Notes: a model not told the origin generated them from the sequence alone. 64,000 bases of DNA from Acanthosepion esculentum (GCA_964036315.1 OZ038496.1:20374185-20438184); one strand, 5' to 3'. Positions 32,525-42,929 are shown, counted from the first letter of the stretch. Made by a program: numbers and translations.

Positions 32525-33360
32525 ATGAATGAAGGCAGTATTTCAATATTCATATACATATGTTTTATATTTACTGATGAGTATTTATTTATCTATTCAT
32601 TTTATTTATTTATTTTTTAAATATCTTTTACCATACAAGGCAGTAAAGCCACAAGAGGTTATTGAGTGTGAAAGAATAAGAAAAAAGAGAAACATTATTA
32701 AGGCACAAGAACAACAGAAGAGTAATTAAGAAGACAATAGATAATAATAGACATTGCATTTAAATTTTTGAAGATCAAATTTGGCTAGAAAGCACAAAGC
32801 CAGAAGAGATTTCCACAAGTGAGAAGTGTGAGAGAAGAAACTGTTAACATAGAACTTACGGTTGCATGTAACCAATTTGGCTGTAAATGAATGAAGGCAG
32901 TATTTAAGTATTGATATACAAAACTTTTATATTTCCTGATCAACATTTATTTATCTATTCATTTTATTTATTTTAATCATTTTACACCATACACTAAGAC
33001 ACAAGGGGTTATTGAGTGTGAAAGTATAAGAAAAAGAGAAACATTATTAAGGATTGTGAACAGTAGAAGGGTAATCAGTAGATGACAATTGACATAGCAT
33101 TTAAATTTTTGAAAATCAAAGTTGGCTGGAAAGCATGAAGCTGGAAGAGAATTCCACAAGCAAGTATTGTGAGAAAAGAAACTGTTAGCATAGAGCTTAT
33201 GGTTGCATCTAGTCAATTTGACTGTAAATTGATGAGACCTCATTGCCAATCTAGTACTGTTCTTAAATTCATAAAGTCTAGGTACCATATTGAAGAGTTC
33301 ATCTATAGAATTTCTATGCTTAAAATGGCAAGTTTTCAAGTCCAAAATGCATAACATTTT
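32525..33360 (-). mobile_element. LINE-J 3' end in a tandem duplication of about 360 bp
   Basis: Two tandem copies start at 32525 and 32887 with 'atgaatgaaggcagtattt' and share flanking AT-rich sequence, the LINE-J 3' end ('aggttattgagtgtgaaag') and part of its ORF. The right copy continues further into the ORF: minus-strand peptides MVPRLYEFKNSTRLAMRSHQ, KLTRCNHKLYANSFFS and CLWNSLPASCFPANFDFQK. Because non-element flank is duplicated too, this is a segmental tandem duplication rather than two insertions. Confidence 0.78.
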
Positions 33361-33569
33361 TTTATTTTTATTTATACACTCTTGTCATATTTGGTCAATG
33401 TGAACTTCTTATACTGTATTTTATTATCAGTATAAAACTTATCAAAAATAATTTTGGGCTTTGAAACTTCCAGGATATATATATATATTATTTCTGTATG
33501 AAATGTTTTGCTGATTCAGAGGATGATCTAATTTCAATATATTTATCTATCAGAGCAGTATGTCTGTTT

Positions 33570-33870
33570 GTTTTATGCATGCATTCTGATGCCATATCTC
33601 TTAATTAGTCAGGCAGTCATGACTCTCCACAGTTACCTTTTCTTTACTATCTGCAAATTACCATGGTCAAGATTGTGCAGTGGTTTCTCATTACCTTCTC
33701 CACTGTTTTGATTTCAAAATTATCCTTTAATTAAACCATCTTAGAAAGACCAGCCTACTCTGCTATTTAACCACACCCTGCTATTTCACCCATAGATTTG
33801 TTGGGAGAGAAAAATAGATTCATGTCTTGCACAAAATGTGAAGTGAATATAATGGCCTATGCTGGAACTT
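33570..33870 (-). mobile_element. SINE-A fragment, minus
   Basis: 'tgtgcagtggtttctcatta', 'ccttctccactgttttgatt' and 'ctgctatttcacccatag' are complements of the SINE-A body. The upstream 'gcagtcatgactctccacag' resembles the LINE-R/SINE-A shared 3' tail. Confidence 0.6.
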
Positions 33871-33974
33871 GAACTCGGCTTCTTGTTTTTCTTGTTTCAC
33901 TTCTTGTGCACTGATAACCATTAATTACTCTACCCCCAAATAACTTTTCTCTCTATTCATCTTCTTCTATATGC

Positions 33975-34041
33975 AATGTGTGTTTGTGTATGTTGTGTAT
34001 ATACATGCTTGTGTGCATTTGTAAAATATCTAAACACACTT

Positions 34042-34076
<35 letters not shown>

Positions 34077-34077
34077 T
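33975..34077. repeat. (TG)n-like and (TA)n/(CA)n microsatellite
   Basis: TG-rich stretch followed by 'tatatatatatatatatatatacacacaca'-type sequence at 34041-34075. Confidence 0.85.
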
Positions 34078-34430
34078 ACAGTTCAAAAGTTTGAGACCAC
34101 CTCTTGTAATTTTTTTTGTACTTTAAATAAGAGAAAATTATTATACACAATTAAAAAAGTGAGACATGATTTTTTATTAGAAATTTTATTATGATGAATA
34201 TAGAAAAAAAGCATTTTATAATTAAATTTTGCTCTCATCAAAATATACTCCTTTAACCTTGATTATTGCAGCACAAGTTTTTGTCATTAATTGCAAAAAT
34301 TTCTCAAAGTATAAATTTGATAATTGATTCCATTCTTTTTTCAATGACTCTAAAAGTTCTTTTACAATTTTTTTTCACTCTTCTGTCAAATTCATCCCAT
34401 GCTAATTCTGGTGGGTGGCTTCAAACATTT
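34078..34430 (-). mobile_element. Tc1-like transposon end fragment
   Basis: The terminal-looking 'cagttcaaaagtttgagac' at 34079 resembles ends of Tc1-type elements ('cagttcaaaagttt-gg'). The following minus-strand sequence ('tccattcttttttcaatgac', 'cttctgtcaaattcatccca') resembles decayed transposase sequence. No opposite end is found: the fragment stops where LINE-R sequence begins at about 34430. Support is modest. Confidence 0.45.
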
Positions 34431-34760
34431 GAACTGCCGTGTATGTTTTCTGATGCTATGTCTGTCAAGAATGTGGGAGATCATGGCTTTCACAACATCC
34501 TATTTCTTGTAGCCCTTAGCAATGTTTGTCCCTTTGCCAAGCCTACTACACCTGGTTCCACAGTCCATTCACACAAGATTGTCAAGTAGGTGACTGTCCC
34601 TTTTTCCTTGAATTTGTCTTGTGAGTATCAGATTCTTGTAGCTCTCCTTTCTCATTATGTGTCCTAGAAATTTCAACTACCTTTTTCCAATTCTGAGTAT
34701 GTGTCCTTTTAGTTTTCTTTTTCCTTAAGACTTCTTGGCAATCTTAGACCTTCATGCCTG
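34431..34760 (-). mobile_element. LINE-R 3' fragment
   Basis: The complement shows the 3' end 'gtcaagaatgtgggagatca', then 'cccttagcaatgtttgtcc', 'ccattcacacaagattgtca', and 'cattatgtgtcctagaaatt' (the KFLGHIMRK segment), fading out after 'ttaagacttcttggcaat'. Confidence 0.72.
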
Positions 34761-35070
34761 CAAATAAATGGAATGTCAAAGAATGGTTTTCCCCTTGACA
34801 TTGCTATTATTTTAACTACCTTCACTCCCTGGCAATGTTGATTGTTTTAAAAAGTGGTGATTAGTATTATAATAAAACTTAAACATATGATGAAAGTGAA
34901 TTTATACATTTTTTTTTGTTCTTGACAAACCACAATACAACACAGCCCTATACTCCACAGGGAGTCTATAGGAATAAATAATAACATCTTTAATTTTGAG
35001 AAGGTTTTCAGACAACTGAATTCCATGTTAAAAATTATAGAACAAGATGTGCTGCAGACATTGCTAAAAA
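34761..35070. other. Unassigned sequence
   Basis: Nothing recognised. Confidence 0.4.
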
Positions 35071-35074
35071 TAGA

Positions 35075-35190
35075 ATTACTTATTTACATTATTTACATGC
35101 AGACTATTGTCCTCATCTTTGTTGTTGTTATCATAATGTTTCAGCCACTGTGCAGTCTGAGCTTCATCAGGTGCATGTTGATCTAGGTAA
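35075..35190 (-). mobile_element. SINE-B terminal module, minus
   Basis: 'tacattatttacatgcagac', 'tattgtcctcatctttgttg' and 'gagcttcatcaggtgcatg' match one SINE-B terminus. Confidence 0.62.
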
Positions 35191-35263
35191 CTGGGGTAAC
35201 AATAACAACAAAGATCAGAAGAATAACTCACATATAAATAATAACAACTCAATATCTAACTAT

Positions 35264-35730
35264 ATTTCTGAGATGATATATTGTAAGAATTTACACTATT
35301 TACATTGTTCAGACTATTGTCCTCATGTTTATTGCCATATTCACATTAGATTTATAAGTCCAAAAAATTTATACACCGATGTCCCGAATGACACACAACT
35401 AAAATCTTTGGTTGAACTAATCCAGTGACTTGACCCAAACAGTTGTGAGTTCAATACCTGGCCACAGTAGAAGTTAACAAAAACTTGGAGAGTTGAGTTA
35501 CTCAAGGGAAATAAATGAAACTGAGATATCCAGAAAAGGAATGGCAACTAGAACAATCTACCACAGTGGACAAAATGTTTGGGTAAAGTGTTTGGTTCAA
35601 AATTTTAATGTATATCACCTGAAGAAGGCCAGAGCATACAATGGCTGAAATGTTGTGAATATGACAATAAAAATGAGGACAATAGTCTGAACAATGTAAA
35701 TAATGTAAATAATAACTCATTTCAGAAATT
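35264..35730 (+). mobile_element. SINE-B with long terminal inverted repeats
   Basis: The left terminus 35264-35344 and the right terminus 35642-35725 are inverted copies. The core 'acattgttcagactattgtc' at the left is matched by the complement of 'acaatagtctgaacaatgt' at the right, and the similarity extends through 'tttctgagatga' versus 'tttctgaaatga' outward and 'attcac' inward. Between them lies a tRNA-like head ('ctaatccagtgacttgac', 'tgtgagttcaatacctggcc'; about 35415-35462) and the usual body with 'cctgaagaaggccagagcat'. It is therefore a Pol III-type head inside an element with MITE-like ends. Confidence 0.68.
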
Positions 35731-35824
35731 CAGATAGAAATTATAGAATAGCTTATTCTACATATATTATTGGTAATGCTTGAATTTTCTGTTTGGTACC
35801 ACTTTTAAGTTTTGCATCAGAGGC

Positions 35825-35910
35825 ATTACAACTGAAGAAGGCCATTAAATGGATTGCTTGAAATGTTGTGAAAACAAAAAAATAAGTTCACAAAGATTGT
35901 TGACAACAAC
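35825..35910 (+). mobile_element. SINE-B tail fragment
   Basis: 'actgaagaaggccattaaat' and 'gcttgaaatgttgtgaaaac' match the 3' portion of SINE-B. Confidence 0.5.
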
Positions 35911-36838
35911 ATATCTCTGTACATATTCCGTTTTCATTTTAATTCTATACCAGACCCTTTACCTGCTTGCACTTCTATAAATAATGAAGATTATAATGAC
36001 AGTGTGAATGAACATGAAAATATTACAACAAAATTGACTCCACTTTCTTGTTTTCTAATCATGTATCGATTATTTGCAAACGTGTTTTCCGAGTTGATCT
36101 AATATAATCTGATCGAACGAATTGTATCATTTCCTCAGTTTCAATGTTCCATATGACACAGCTTTACCTTTTTAGCAGATACAATTTTCTCCAAGAATCC
36201 AGCAGAGAATTGGAATACAATGTGCTATAGTTTTGTTATATCAGTTCCAAATGCCATTCCCAGTTGCTATTATTGGAATACACAGAAATCGTCCGACAGT
36301 ACTTTGCTAAATTTCTGTGCTAACTACTGACATATGAGCAGATGTTCTTTTTATTACAATAGACAGAAACTAACTTCCCGAAATGAGTTTTTCCCCAAAT
36401 GATCATTTCTGACAATTCCAAGATAAAAATCAGTAGTACTGAATTGAATTCCCCACCCCAACATAATGGTTCATATCCCATTAAATCTACTCAGCTTATA
36501 TAAGTTATGTGCAACATTCTCCTCTATTTTTATCAATAAAAGTTTACTGGCGCTAACATTATCTGTCCAGTATTTTTTTAGTTGTTAGCCAATACATGAA
36601 AATGATTTCTATTTTATTTCTTCTTAACATTTAGTTGCCAAAATAAAACAGAAATTTAGTAAGTCTCTTTTGGCATATATTCTCTTGCGGTCAGGAAATT
36701 TATATTACTATTTGTGATTCTATTTAAAAAGATATATGATAAATTATCTTTAAAAAAATATTTTCTCTCAGTATTAAAATTACCATCATAAAAATCCAAA
36801 TTGTGTTATATTTGCTCTTCTTTTATTGAATATATTGT
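35911..36838. other. Unassigned, relatively complex sequence
   Basis: About 0.9 kb that matches none of the families defined here. 36050-36420 is more complex in composition than most of the window, but neither strand has a convincing open frame. It may be unique sequence. Confidence 0.35.
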
Positions 36839-36839
36839 G

Positions 36840-37010
36840 TGACAGACAATCTAGGAGAAGGGAAACTTTGAATTCAGAAACAGAGTAGAAGGCAACAGGA
36901 AACGACTTCACCATTTTTCCCAAGAAACCCTGGCAGGTCACAGATACTAAAGAAAAGGAATCTGTCAAGAGCCATGATTGCCTGTGTCCTGAAGGGAGAT
37001 GATATTTTAA
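36840..37010 (+). mobile_element. SINE-A 3' half with LINE-R-like tail
   Basis: 'aatctaggagaagggaaact', 'ttgaattcagaaacagagta' and 'gaagaaaccctgg'-type landmarks of SINE-A run into 'caagagccatgattgcctgt' and 'gtcctgaagggagatgat', which is the LINE-R 3' end sequence. It is the clearest copy showing the shared tail. Confidence 0.66.
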
Positions 37011-37039
37011 AAATTAAAAGAAAAAAACTCTACACAAAA

Positions 37040-37590
37040 TTTTTCTTCTTTTATGTGCTATGTACCTTCAGAACGTTAGCAATCATGGCTCTCCACAATT
37101 TCCTGTCCTTTGTAGCTGTTAATAAAATTTTCCTTTTTGCTATCTCTCCTAAACCTTGTTCCACCATCCATTTACTCAAGCTCATTAGGTAAGTTATGCA
37201 TTATTTTCCTCTTTCCATTTTGCCTTCAATCTGTCCTGTGAATATCAAATTTTCCAAACCCGCTTTCCTCATTATGTGCCCTAAAGATGTCATCTATCAC
37301 TTTATGATGTTAAGTATAAGTTTCCTCTTTTTTTTTCCTTTTTTTTCTAAAATTTCATGTTTACTCACATGTTTGGTATTCTCACCATGCTTCTGTCAAA
37401 CCATATTTCTGTTGCTTCAAGTCTCTTCTTCATCTGTGAGGAGATTGTCTAGCATTCAGTGCCATATAGGAGAACTGATATTATATAACAGTCCAGTACA
37501 CTTTTTCTTTGTTTCTAATGAAGTTTTTTTCTGTTTCTTAATACTTAGCTTAACTTTTGAAAGGCATTCCAATAAAATACACTGCCTCTC
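37040..37590 (-). mobile_element. LINE-R 3' fragment, longest minus copy
   Basis: The complement carries the whole module: 'aacgttagcaatcatggctc', 'ccacaatttcctgtcctttg', 'ctttcctcattatgtgccct' (KFLGHIMRK), 'ctgttgcttcaagtctcttc' (RLEAT), 'cattcagtgccatataggag' (YGSEC) and 'actgatattatataacagtc'. It is broken by several frameshifts. Confidence 0.76.
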
Positions 37591-38004
37591 TCCCATAATA
37601 GCTGTTACACACATTTCACATACTAAATCTAACAATTATGTAACTTCTGTAAGTAGCAATTCAGTCATATTATTTTGATTTTTAATCTATCAGCATTTAG
37701 TGGTTCTTTTTACTCTTCTTTTAACTAAATTATGTTCAGGCCACATTGCCATATAATCAGTCATTTACATCGCCCAATAATGTCTGCATCTGTTGCTAAT
37801 CTCCAGAGCAATTTGTATTTTTTCTCAGATTCTATTTTTGATATATTCTTGTTTATTATACTTCAGAGGCATTTGCCATAGATATAAACTCTATCCCTAA
37901 GAAGTTACTGTTGCTTTAAGTGAGTAAAATAATGGGGCAAGAAACGGCTTGTTAATTTTAACACCTCCATAATAAAACTGCTCTCCTTTAATCATATGAA
38001 AGAA
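37591..38004. other. Unassigned sequence
   Basis: Nothing recognised. Confidence 0.4.
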
Positions 38005-38432
38005 CCTTTTTTGTTTTTCATCAGCGTCATTGCTGATGCTAACCTCCAGGAAAGTGATTCATTGCACCTTCTTGGGCTAATGTTTCCCACTAACATGAAG
38101 CGGAAAGATTATATTGATTCAATTCCTAGGTCTGTTACTGGGGGAATTGGTTCACTGTATCATGCTAGACAGTTTTTCTGACCAGAATCTCTCTTATACA
38201 TTTATAAGTCTACCATTCATCCATGCATTGAATATTGCTGCAACATCTGGTCTGGTGCTTCTAAATAAAATACAAAGAAAAATCTGCAATGTTATTAATC
38301 CTGACCTGGCATCACAGTTTCAGTCATTTTTCCATAGCCATAACATAGCTTTTACAATTGAAATGACAAGATGTAACCATAAGTTCTTTGCTAATAGTTT
38401 CATCTCTCACACTTCTTGCCTGCGAAACTCTG
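38005..38432 (+). mobile_element. LINE-J fragment, RT end and thumb
   Basis: Plus-strand peptides IADANLQESDSLHLLGLMF, MKRKDYIDSIPRS, GGIGSLYHARQFF, then after a stop YTFISLPFIHALNI (from STIRPCIEY), NKIQRKICNVINPDL and EMTRCNHKFFANSFIS. It collinearly continues the RT region seen at 15.8 kb and breaks off at 'cctgcgaaactc'. Confidence 0.78.
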
Positions 38433-38670
38433 AGTATGAGCGAATATGAGAAAAATAGAACATTGTTAAAGAGAGAGAACAAGAAAAGAACAGGAATTAA
38501 TAAGACCAAAGATAACAACTGACATTGCATTTAAATTTTTAAAGATCAAATTTGACTGGAAAGCAAGAAGTCAGAAGAGAGTTACACAAGCGAGAAGTGT
38601 GAGAGAAGGAACTATTACTATAGAACTTACAGTTACATCTAGCCATTTCAACTTTAAGATGATGATAGGA
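38433..38670 (-). mobile_element. LINE-J 3' fragment facing the preceding copy
   Basis: The minus strand encodes HHLKVEMARCNCKFYSNSSF, SHTSRLCNSLLTSCFPVKFD, and its low-coordinate end reaches the LINE-J 3' untranslated part. Together with 38005-38432 it forms a tail-to-tail inverted pair: bases 38340-38430 and 38560-38660 are homologous in opposite orientation. Confidence 0.75.
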
Positions 38671-38689
38671 TGATAGAACAGAGAGGTAA

Positions 38690-38800
38690 AGTGATGGTAA
38701 AAAGGCAAACATTTCTATAAAGAATAAGAAATTGTTGAGAGCCATGATCACCCTTGTCCTGAAGGGACATGGTATATAAAAGAAGAAGAAGAAGAAGAAA
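38690..38800 (+). mobile_element. LINE-R 3' terminal fragment
   Basis: 'gtaaaaaggcaaacatttct', 'agaaattgttgagagccatg' and 'cttgtcctgaagggacatgg' followed by a (GAA)n tail at 38780-38800. Confidence 0.7.
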
Positions 38801-38814
38801 AAAAACAGACAGAA

Positions 38815-39085
38815 AAGGGTTTAATTCTCTGAGTACAGGACATATAATGGAGGAAAGAGGGCTTGGAAAATTTCATACACACAGTACAATTTGAAGGCAA
38901 GAGGGATAAAAAAAATCATAATCTACTGAGCAAGCTTGAATAAATGAATGGGAGAACAAAGTTTAGGAAAGATAACAAAAAGACAAAATTTATTAAGATC
39001 TACATTGACAGGAAATTGTGGAGAGCCATATCACCATCATCCTGAAGGGAGACGGCTCATAAAATTAGAAGAATAAAAGTGTTTA
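38815..39085 (+). mobile_element. LINE-R 3' fragment
   Basis: It runs from 'acaggacatataatggagga' (HIMEERGLEN) through 'acaatttgaaggcaagaggg', 'gataacaaaaagacaaaatt' and 'gtggagagccatatcaccat' to 'cctgaagggagacggctc'. It lies directly downstream of another 3' terminus, so two LINE-R pieces are head to tail. Confidence 0.72.
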
Positions 39086-39168
39086 ATTTTCTGGGTACAG
39101 TAATTGATACTTTGAGTAAGAGTAGTCTGGGTACAGTAATTGATACTTTGAGTTAAAAGTAGTCTTTT
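39085..39168 (+). repeat. Short direct duplication, about 40 bp x2
   Basis: 'tctgggtacagtaattgata' plus 'ctttgagt' and 'agagtag' or 'aaagtag' occur twice back to back (starts near 39092 and 39126). Confidence 0.8.
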
Positions 39169-40185
39169 TTTTAACCTAACATGTGAAAAAAGTTTTGAAT
39201 TTTAGCCATCACCATGTTCAGGAGTGTGCTCTACCATTCAGGGATATTCATGTATGTTAACATACATAAAAGTTTGTGGCACATAAGCTTTGATGCTGCA
39301 GTACAATAAATAATTCTTTGAATGACAGAAATGAGCTATGATGATTGCTAGAACTTAAAACTTGGGCTAAAAAGAGAAAAATGAAAATTAAGAAGATGAA
39401 CACAGACAACAATATCTGTCATCACAGACTTAAATTGCAGCCCCTTGCAGAAAGCATCTATTTTAGATTCTTGTAAATTACAAAGAAAGCAGTAGAATAA
39501 AGAACAAAGAGGTAGGAGTGGGTCAGGAACAGAGGAGTCATAATATCCGTCTATTAAGAATAACTTGCAAATCATTTTCTTTCATTTCTTTACTGAGAGC
39601 TTTATACAATCAACACTTTAATTTTTCTTTTTTAGATTGTATCTTTGGAGATTTTATTATGTTTTAAAACTTTTTCTTTTTTTTTTTTCTAAATGTTCCA
39701 AGCCTTTTTGATTTCTTTTTAAACTCATCACAGGTAGTAATTATGTTTTTTCATTAATTACCTGTTTTTATCATTGGATTTTCTTCCCTGTTCTATTTGA
39801 GCTAAACTTTCTGGTACTTTTATTAATTTTCATTTTTTTTTTTTGTTATTTTCTAATTTCTTTATTCCTTTGTTCATTTTATGAAATATTTTTTTTTCAC
39901 TCTTGATCCACTTACTAACTCACTAGTGTCCCTCACCCCCAAATTCTTTTGCCGAGATTCTTTGTTTATTTCCATGCATAATTGTTAGCCAAGAATAAAA
40001 TAAGACTTTTTTCTTAAAACTTTATTCACCACTCAGAATAGCTGTATCATTATATATTGGCAAAAACTGAACTTATATTAAAGAAAAAAATACAAAAAAA
40101 ATCAAATACAAACCAAATTTGAACACACATGTAAGTGAATACACTTTTACTTATTTTCAAACACCCACGCACATATATGATAAAA
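39169..40185. other. Unassigned AT-rich sequence with homopolymer T runs
   Basis: About 1 kb, T-rich on the plus strand at 39600-39900; nothing recognised. Confidence 0.4.
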
Positions 40186-40187
40186 GA

Positions 40188-40325
40188 TAGTTTCAAGGAA
40201 TCTGGGATAGAGCATATGTAAACCAGTGTGGACACAGAGATCAACACCAAATGGCAACACTCAGTTTCATGCTTGAATACAATCTTCAGGCCTATTAGTG
40301 AAATCTGTTATAAAAATCTACATCC
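40188..40325 (+). repeat. HP1 element, degenerate copy
   Basis: 'tctgggatagagcatatgta' and 'gagatcaacaccaaatggca' match the HP1 leader and arm; 'cagtttcatgcttgaataca' is the inner arm. No clear second arm remains. Confidence 0.5.
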
Positions 40326-40499
40326 CTTTGAATATCTTGTTTGAATTTTGATGAATAAATCTTTAATTGTTCAGCATGAAGACTATTTAATTTTGTTTGA
40401 CTGAGACATGTAGTTACTCAGACTTTCACATTTTGAGTTATATTAATTTTTTGTGGACACACTATGTGTGTTTATATATATATATATATAAAATATATT

Positions 40500-40676
40500 T
40501 TTAAAGCATGCTATATTTATGGGATAAAGTGCTCAATATCAGAGACAGAGCATATGTAAATATAAAATATAAAAGTCAACATTGAAGTCAACACTCAAAG
40601 GTGACAGACTGTGGCCTGACGATTGCATTTAACATGAAACAGTCTGTCATCTCTGAGTGTTGACTTCAATGTCCTC

Positions 40677-40695
<19 letters not shown>
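40500..40695 (+). repeat. HP1 hairpin element
   Basis: Leader 'gctatatttatgggataaag', then arm 'cattgaagtcaacactca' with 'aggtgacagactg', then about 28 bases of loop containing 'cctgacgattgcat', then the complementary arm 'cagtctgtcatctctgagtg' and 'ttgacttcaatg'. It is followed directly by (TA)n at 40684-40737. Confidence 0.82.

Positions 40696-40737
<42 letters not shown>
40684..40737. repeat. (TA)n microsatellite
   Basis: About 25 TA units directly after the HP1 hairpin. Confidence 0.95.
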
Positions 40738-40739
<2 letters not shown>

Positions 40740-40834
40740 ATTTAATTGATTCATTTTTAATCCAACATGTTTACTACTTAAATCATTATGTTACTGGATA
40801 CTTCATATTTAAAACAGGTTTGATCCTTGCTGGG

Positions 40835-41030
40835 AGCACATTTTTCTTGCTTCTCTGCCAACTACAATATTCAAAAATGGAAATTCAGTGGCAATTGCCA
40901 TTTTCTGTATTCCTCAATCATGTTCCTTTCTCTTCACTAAACTCTCCTCAATCTCTTTTATTCTCAATAACCTCTTGCATCTTTGTGGCATTATCCACCC
41001 ACTTAGGGTGAAATAATAAAAAAATGATTT
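40835..41030 (+). mobile_element. LINE-J 3' terminal fragment
   Basis: 'gcttctctgccaactaca', 'ttcagtggcaattgccattt', 'ttctcaataacctcttgcat' and 'agggtgaaataataaaaaaa' follow the LINE-J 3' end as seen at 44.1 kb, more diverged. Confidence 0.62.
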
Positions 41031-41115
41031 CTTCAATGTGCAGGGTGATAGATGTAATACACACAGTTTAATAAATAAAGATGTGGTGTCTATTTCAAAT
41101 ACAAAATAATAACAT
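41028..41115 (+). mobile_element. SINE-D 3' fragment
   Basis: 'aatgtgcagggtgatagatg', 'taatacacacagtttaat' and 'gtgtctatttcaaatac' match the SINE-D 3' part at 59.83-59.93 kb. It joins the LINE-J end without a spacer. Confidence 0.62.
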
Positions 41116-41149
41116 TTGAGGTAAAATACATACATACATATATATATAT

Positions 41150-41435
41150 ATAAAGCATGGTGGAGTAGTGAATAGCGGCTCAAATTGAGGAATCAGAAAG
41201 GCTGAGTTTGAATTATAGTTGAATCCATTACATTCACTTATGTGCTAATACCCTTGAGAAAGCTATAAATCCTCTTCTTCTCCCTCCAACTATAGGTAAA
41301 TAGCAGGAAAGACTGGGTTCTGTAGCCCTGGATGGCAACTAGTTTAGGAGGACAACTCTGAATTTAAAACCTGCAGAGGGTTGTCTGGGGACCTTGTAGC
41401 ACGAAGTGCACCAGGTCTCTGTATTCGGCCCTTCA
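41150..41435 (+). mobile_element. SINE-A copy with tRNA-like head, no 5S
   Basis: Head 'gcatggtggagtagtgaata' and 'gctgagtttgaattatagtt' (A- and B-box-like), then 'attacattcacttatgtgct', 'cttgagaaagctataaatcc' and 'ccaactataggtaaatagca'. The corresponding body follows the 5S part in the 4.45 and 54.3 kb copies, so the 5S head is an optional or lost module. Confidence 0.7.
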
Positions 41436-41576
41436 AAAAGTGTAGTTGGTTCTGCACAAAGCCTTCACCATTATAATCAAATCATATGTACTGGTGTCTG
41501 GCTGTCAGTTCCTAGGAACTGAGCTGCTTGATCCTCATATATCGAATACGACGGGAGTGTCCACCATATATATATA

Positions 41577-41905
41577 TATATATATAGGAAAACTATATAT
41601 AAATTTTTATACATCAAGAATAATTTTATGAAAAAAACTATGACAAAGTAATTTCTAAGGGATTAATGTTTATAACATATATATATATACATATATGTAT
41701 ATATATTAGGGGAAAACTATGACAAAGTGGAAAAAGTTTTTGTGTGACACATTTTGTCCTTAATGATACCATCAGACTAAATGTTCACGTTGATGTGACT
41801 ACACATGCACTAACTGTAAAGTTAGTTTTCTTGGTGAAACATTTCATCATTTCCATGAACATACAATCAAACATCTGTATGTAGATAAAAGGTGCTCAAA
41901 TTAAT
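41577..41905 (-). mobile_element. Penelope-like element 3' untranslated fragments flanked by (TA)n
   Basis: 'aggggaaaactatgacaaag' and 'aaaagtttttgtgtgacaca' at 41708-41750, followed by 'gttcacgttgatgtgactac', match the 3' region of the PLE copies at 52.6 and 60.4 kb. A second partial copy is at 41595-41660. (TA)n lies on both sides (41570-41588, 41678-41707). Confidence 0.6.
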
Positions 41906-41989
41906 GAACATTTGTCAAATAATGATCAGTGTTAACAAAAAATATAATTTTAATTGCTTCTCTATCAGTGACAAGGTCAACACAACATA

Positions 41990-42535
41990 AAAAATAGCTA
42001 TTAAAGAAAGATTATGGATCAGTAAAAGAAGCTAAGCAAAGTACTAAGAAAAAGGAAAATTTGATTAGAAACAATGAAAAGAGTATTGAACTGTTATGTA
42101 ATATCAGTCCTCTTCATATGGCAATGAATCCTAGACACTCTCATTACAGATAAAGAAAAGACTTGAAGCAATAGAAATGTGGTTCTACAGAAGGATGTTT
42201 AGAATACCACAGACCAAACATGTGAGCAACAACAAAGTTTTAGAGAAAATAGAAACAAAAATGACACTTCTAATTAGAATCAGTTGAAATTTCTAGGGCG
42301 CACAATGAGGAAAAAGGGCTTAAAAAATTTGACACTCACAGGACATATTGAAGGCAAGAGGGACAGAGGAAAGCAATGCATAACCAACCTAATGATCTTT
42401 TGTAAATGGTTAGCAGAACTGGGCTTAGGAGAGATAGCAAAAAGACAAATTTTACTAAGAGCTGCAAAGGACAAGAAATAGTGGAGAGCCATGATCGCTC
42501 ATGTCCTGAAGGGACATGACATATAGAAGAAAAAG
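41990..42535 (+). mobile_element. LINE-R 3' fragment
   Basis: It runs from 'gaagctaagcaaagtactaa' through 'gaactgttatgtaatatcag', 'agaaatgtggttctacagaa' and 'cagttgaaatttctagggcg'. The plus peptide is MKFLGRTMRKKGLKNLTLTG, then EIAKRQILLRAAKDKK. The end is 'atgtcctgaagggacatgac' plus 'atatagaagaaaaag'. Several frameshifts are present. Confidence 0.78.
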
Positions 42536-42874
42536 AAAAGGAGGCTTTTTTTAAGTAATCAAGTTAAGTCATATATGATAGTCTTGAGGTTGTAAGAATA
42601 ATTTAGTAGAATTATAACAACCGTATGTTGTGCTCACTCCTCCTGTTTTTTCCTTCTTTTTCTAAGGAAGCTCACTAATTCCACTTTATGTACTAATTAC
42701 TGTTAGGCAACATGCACATAGTAAGTAAAGAATTAATTTTTGTTATCAGTTTTATCTATTAATGTGTTTTTAAGTATTATTTAATAGTTGACATATCTAG
42801 GGTGTGAAGCTAGAAAAATAAAAAGTATCATACTAGATGAGTTAATTTAGTAAATGTTTTCTGCATCTGTGTGC

Positions 42875-42876
<2 letters not shown>
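42536..42876. other. Unassigned AT-rich sequence
   Basis: Nothing recognised; ends in (TA)n at 42877-42928. Confidence 0.4.
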
Positions 42877-42928
<52 letters not shown>

Positions 42929-42929
<1 letters not shown>

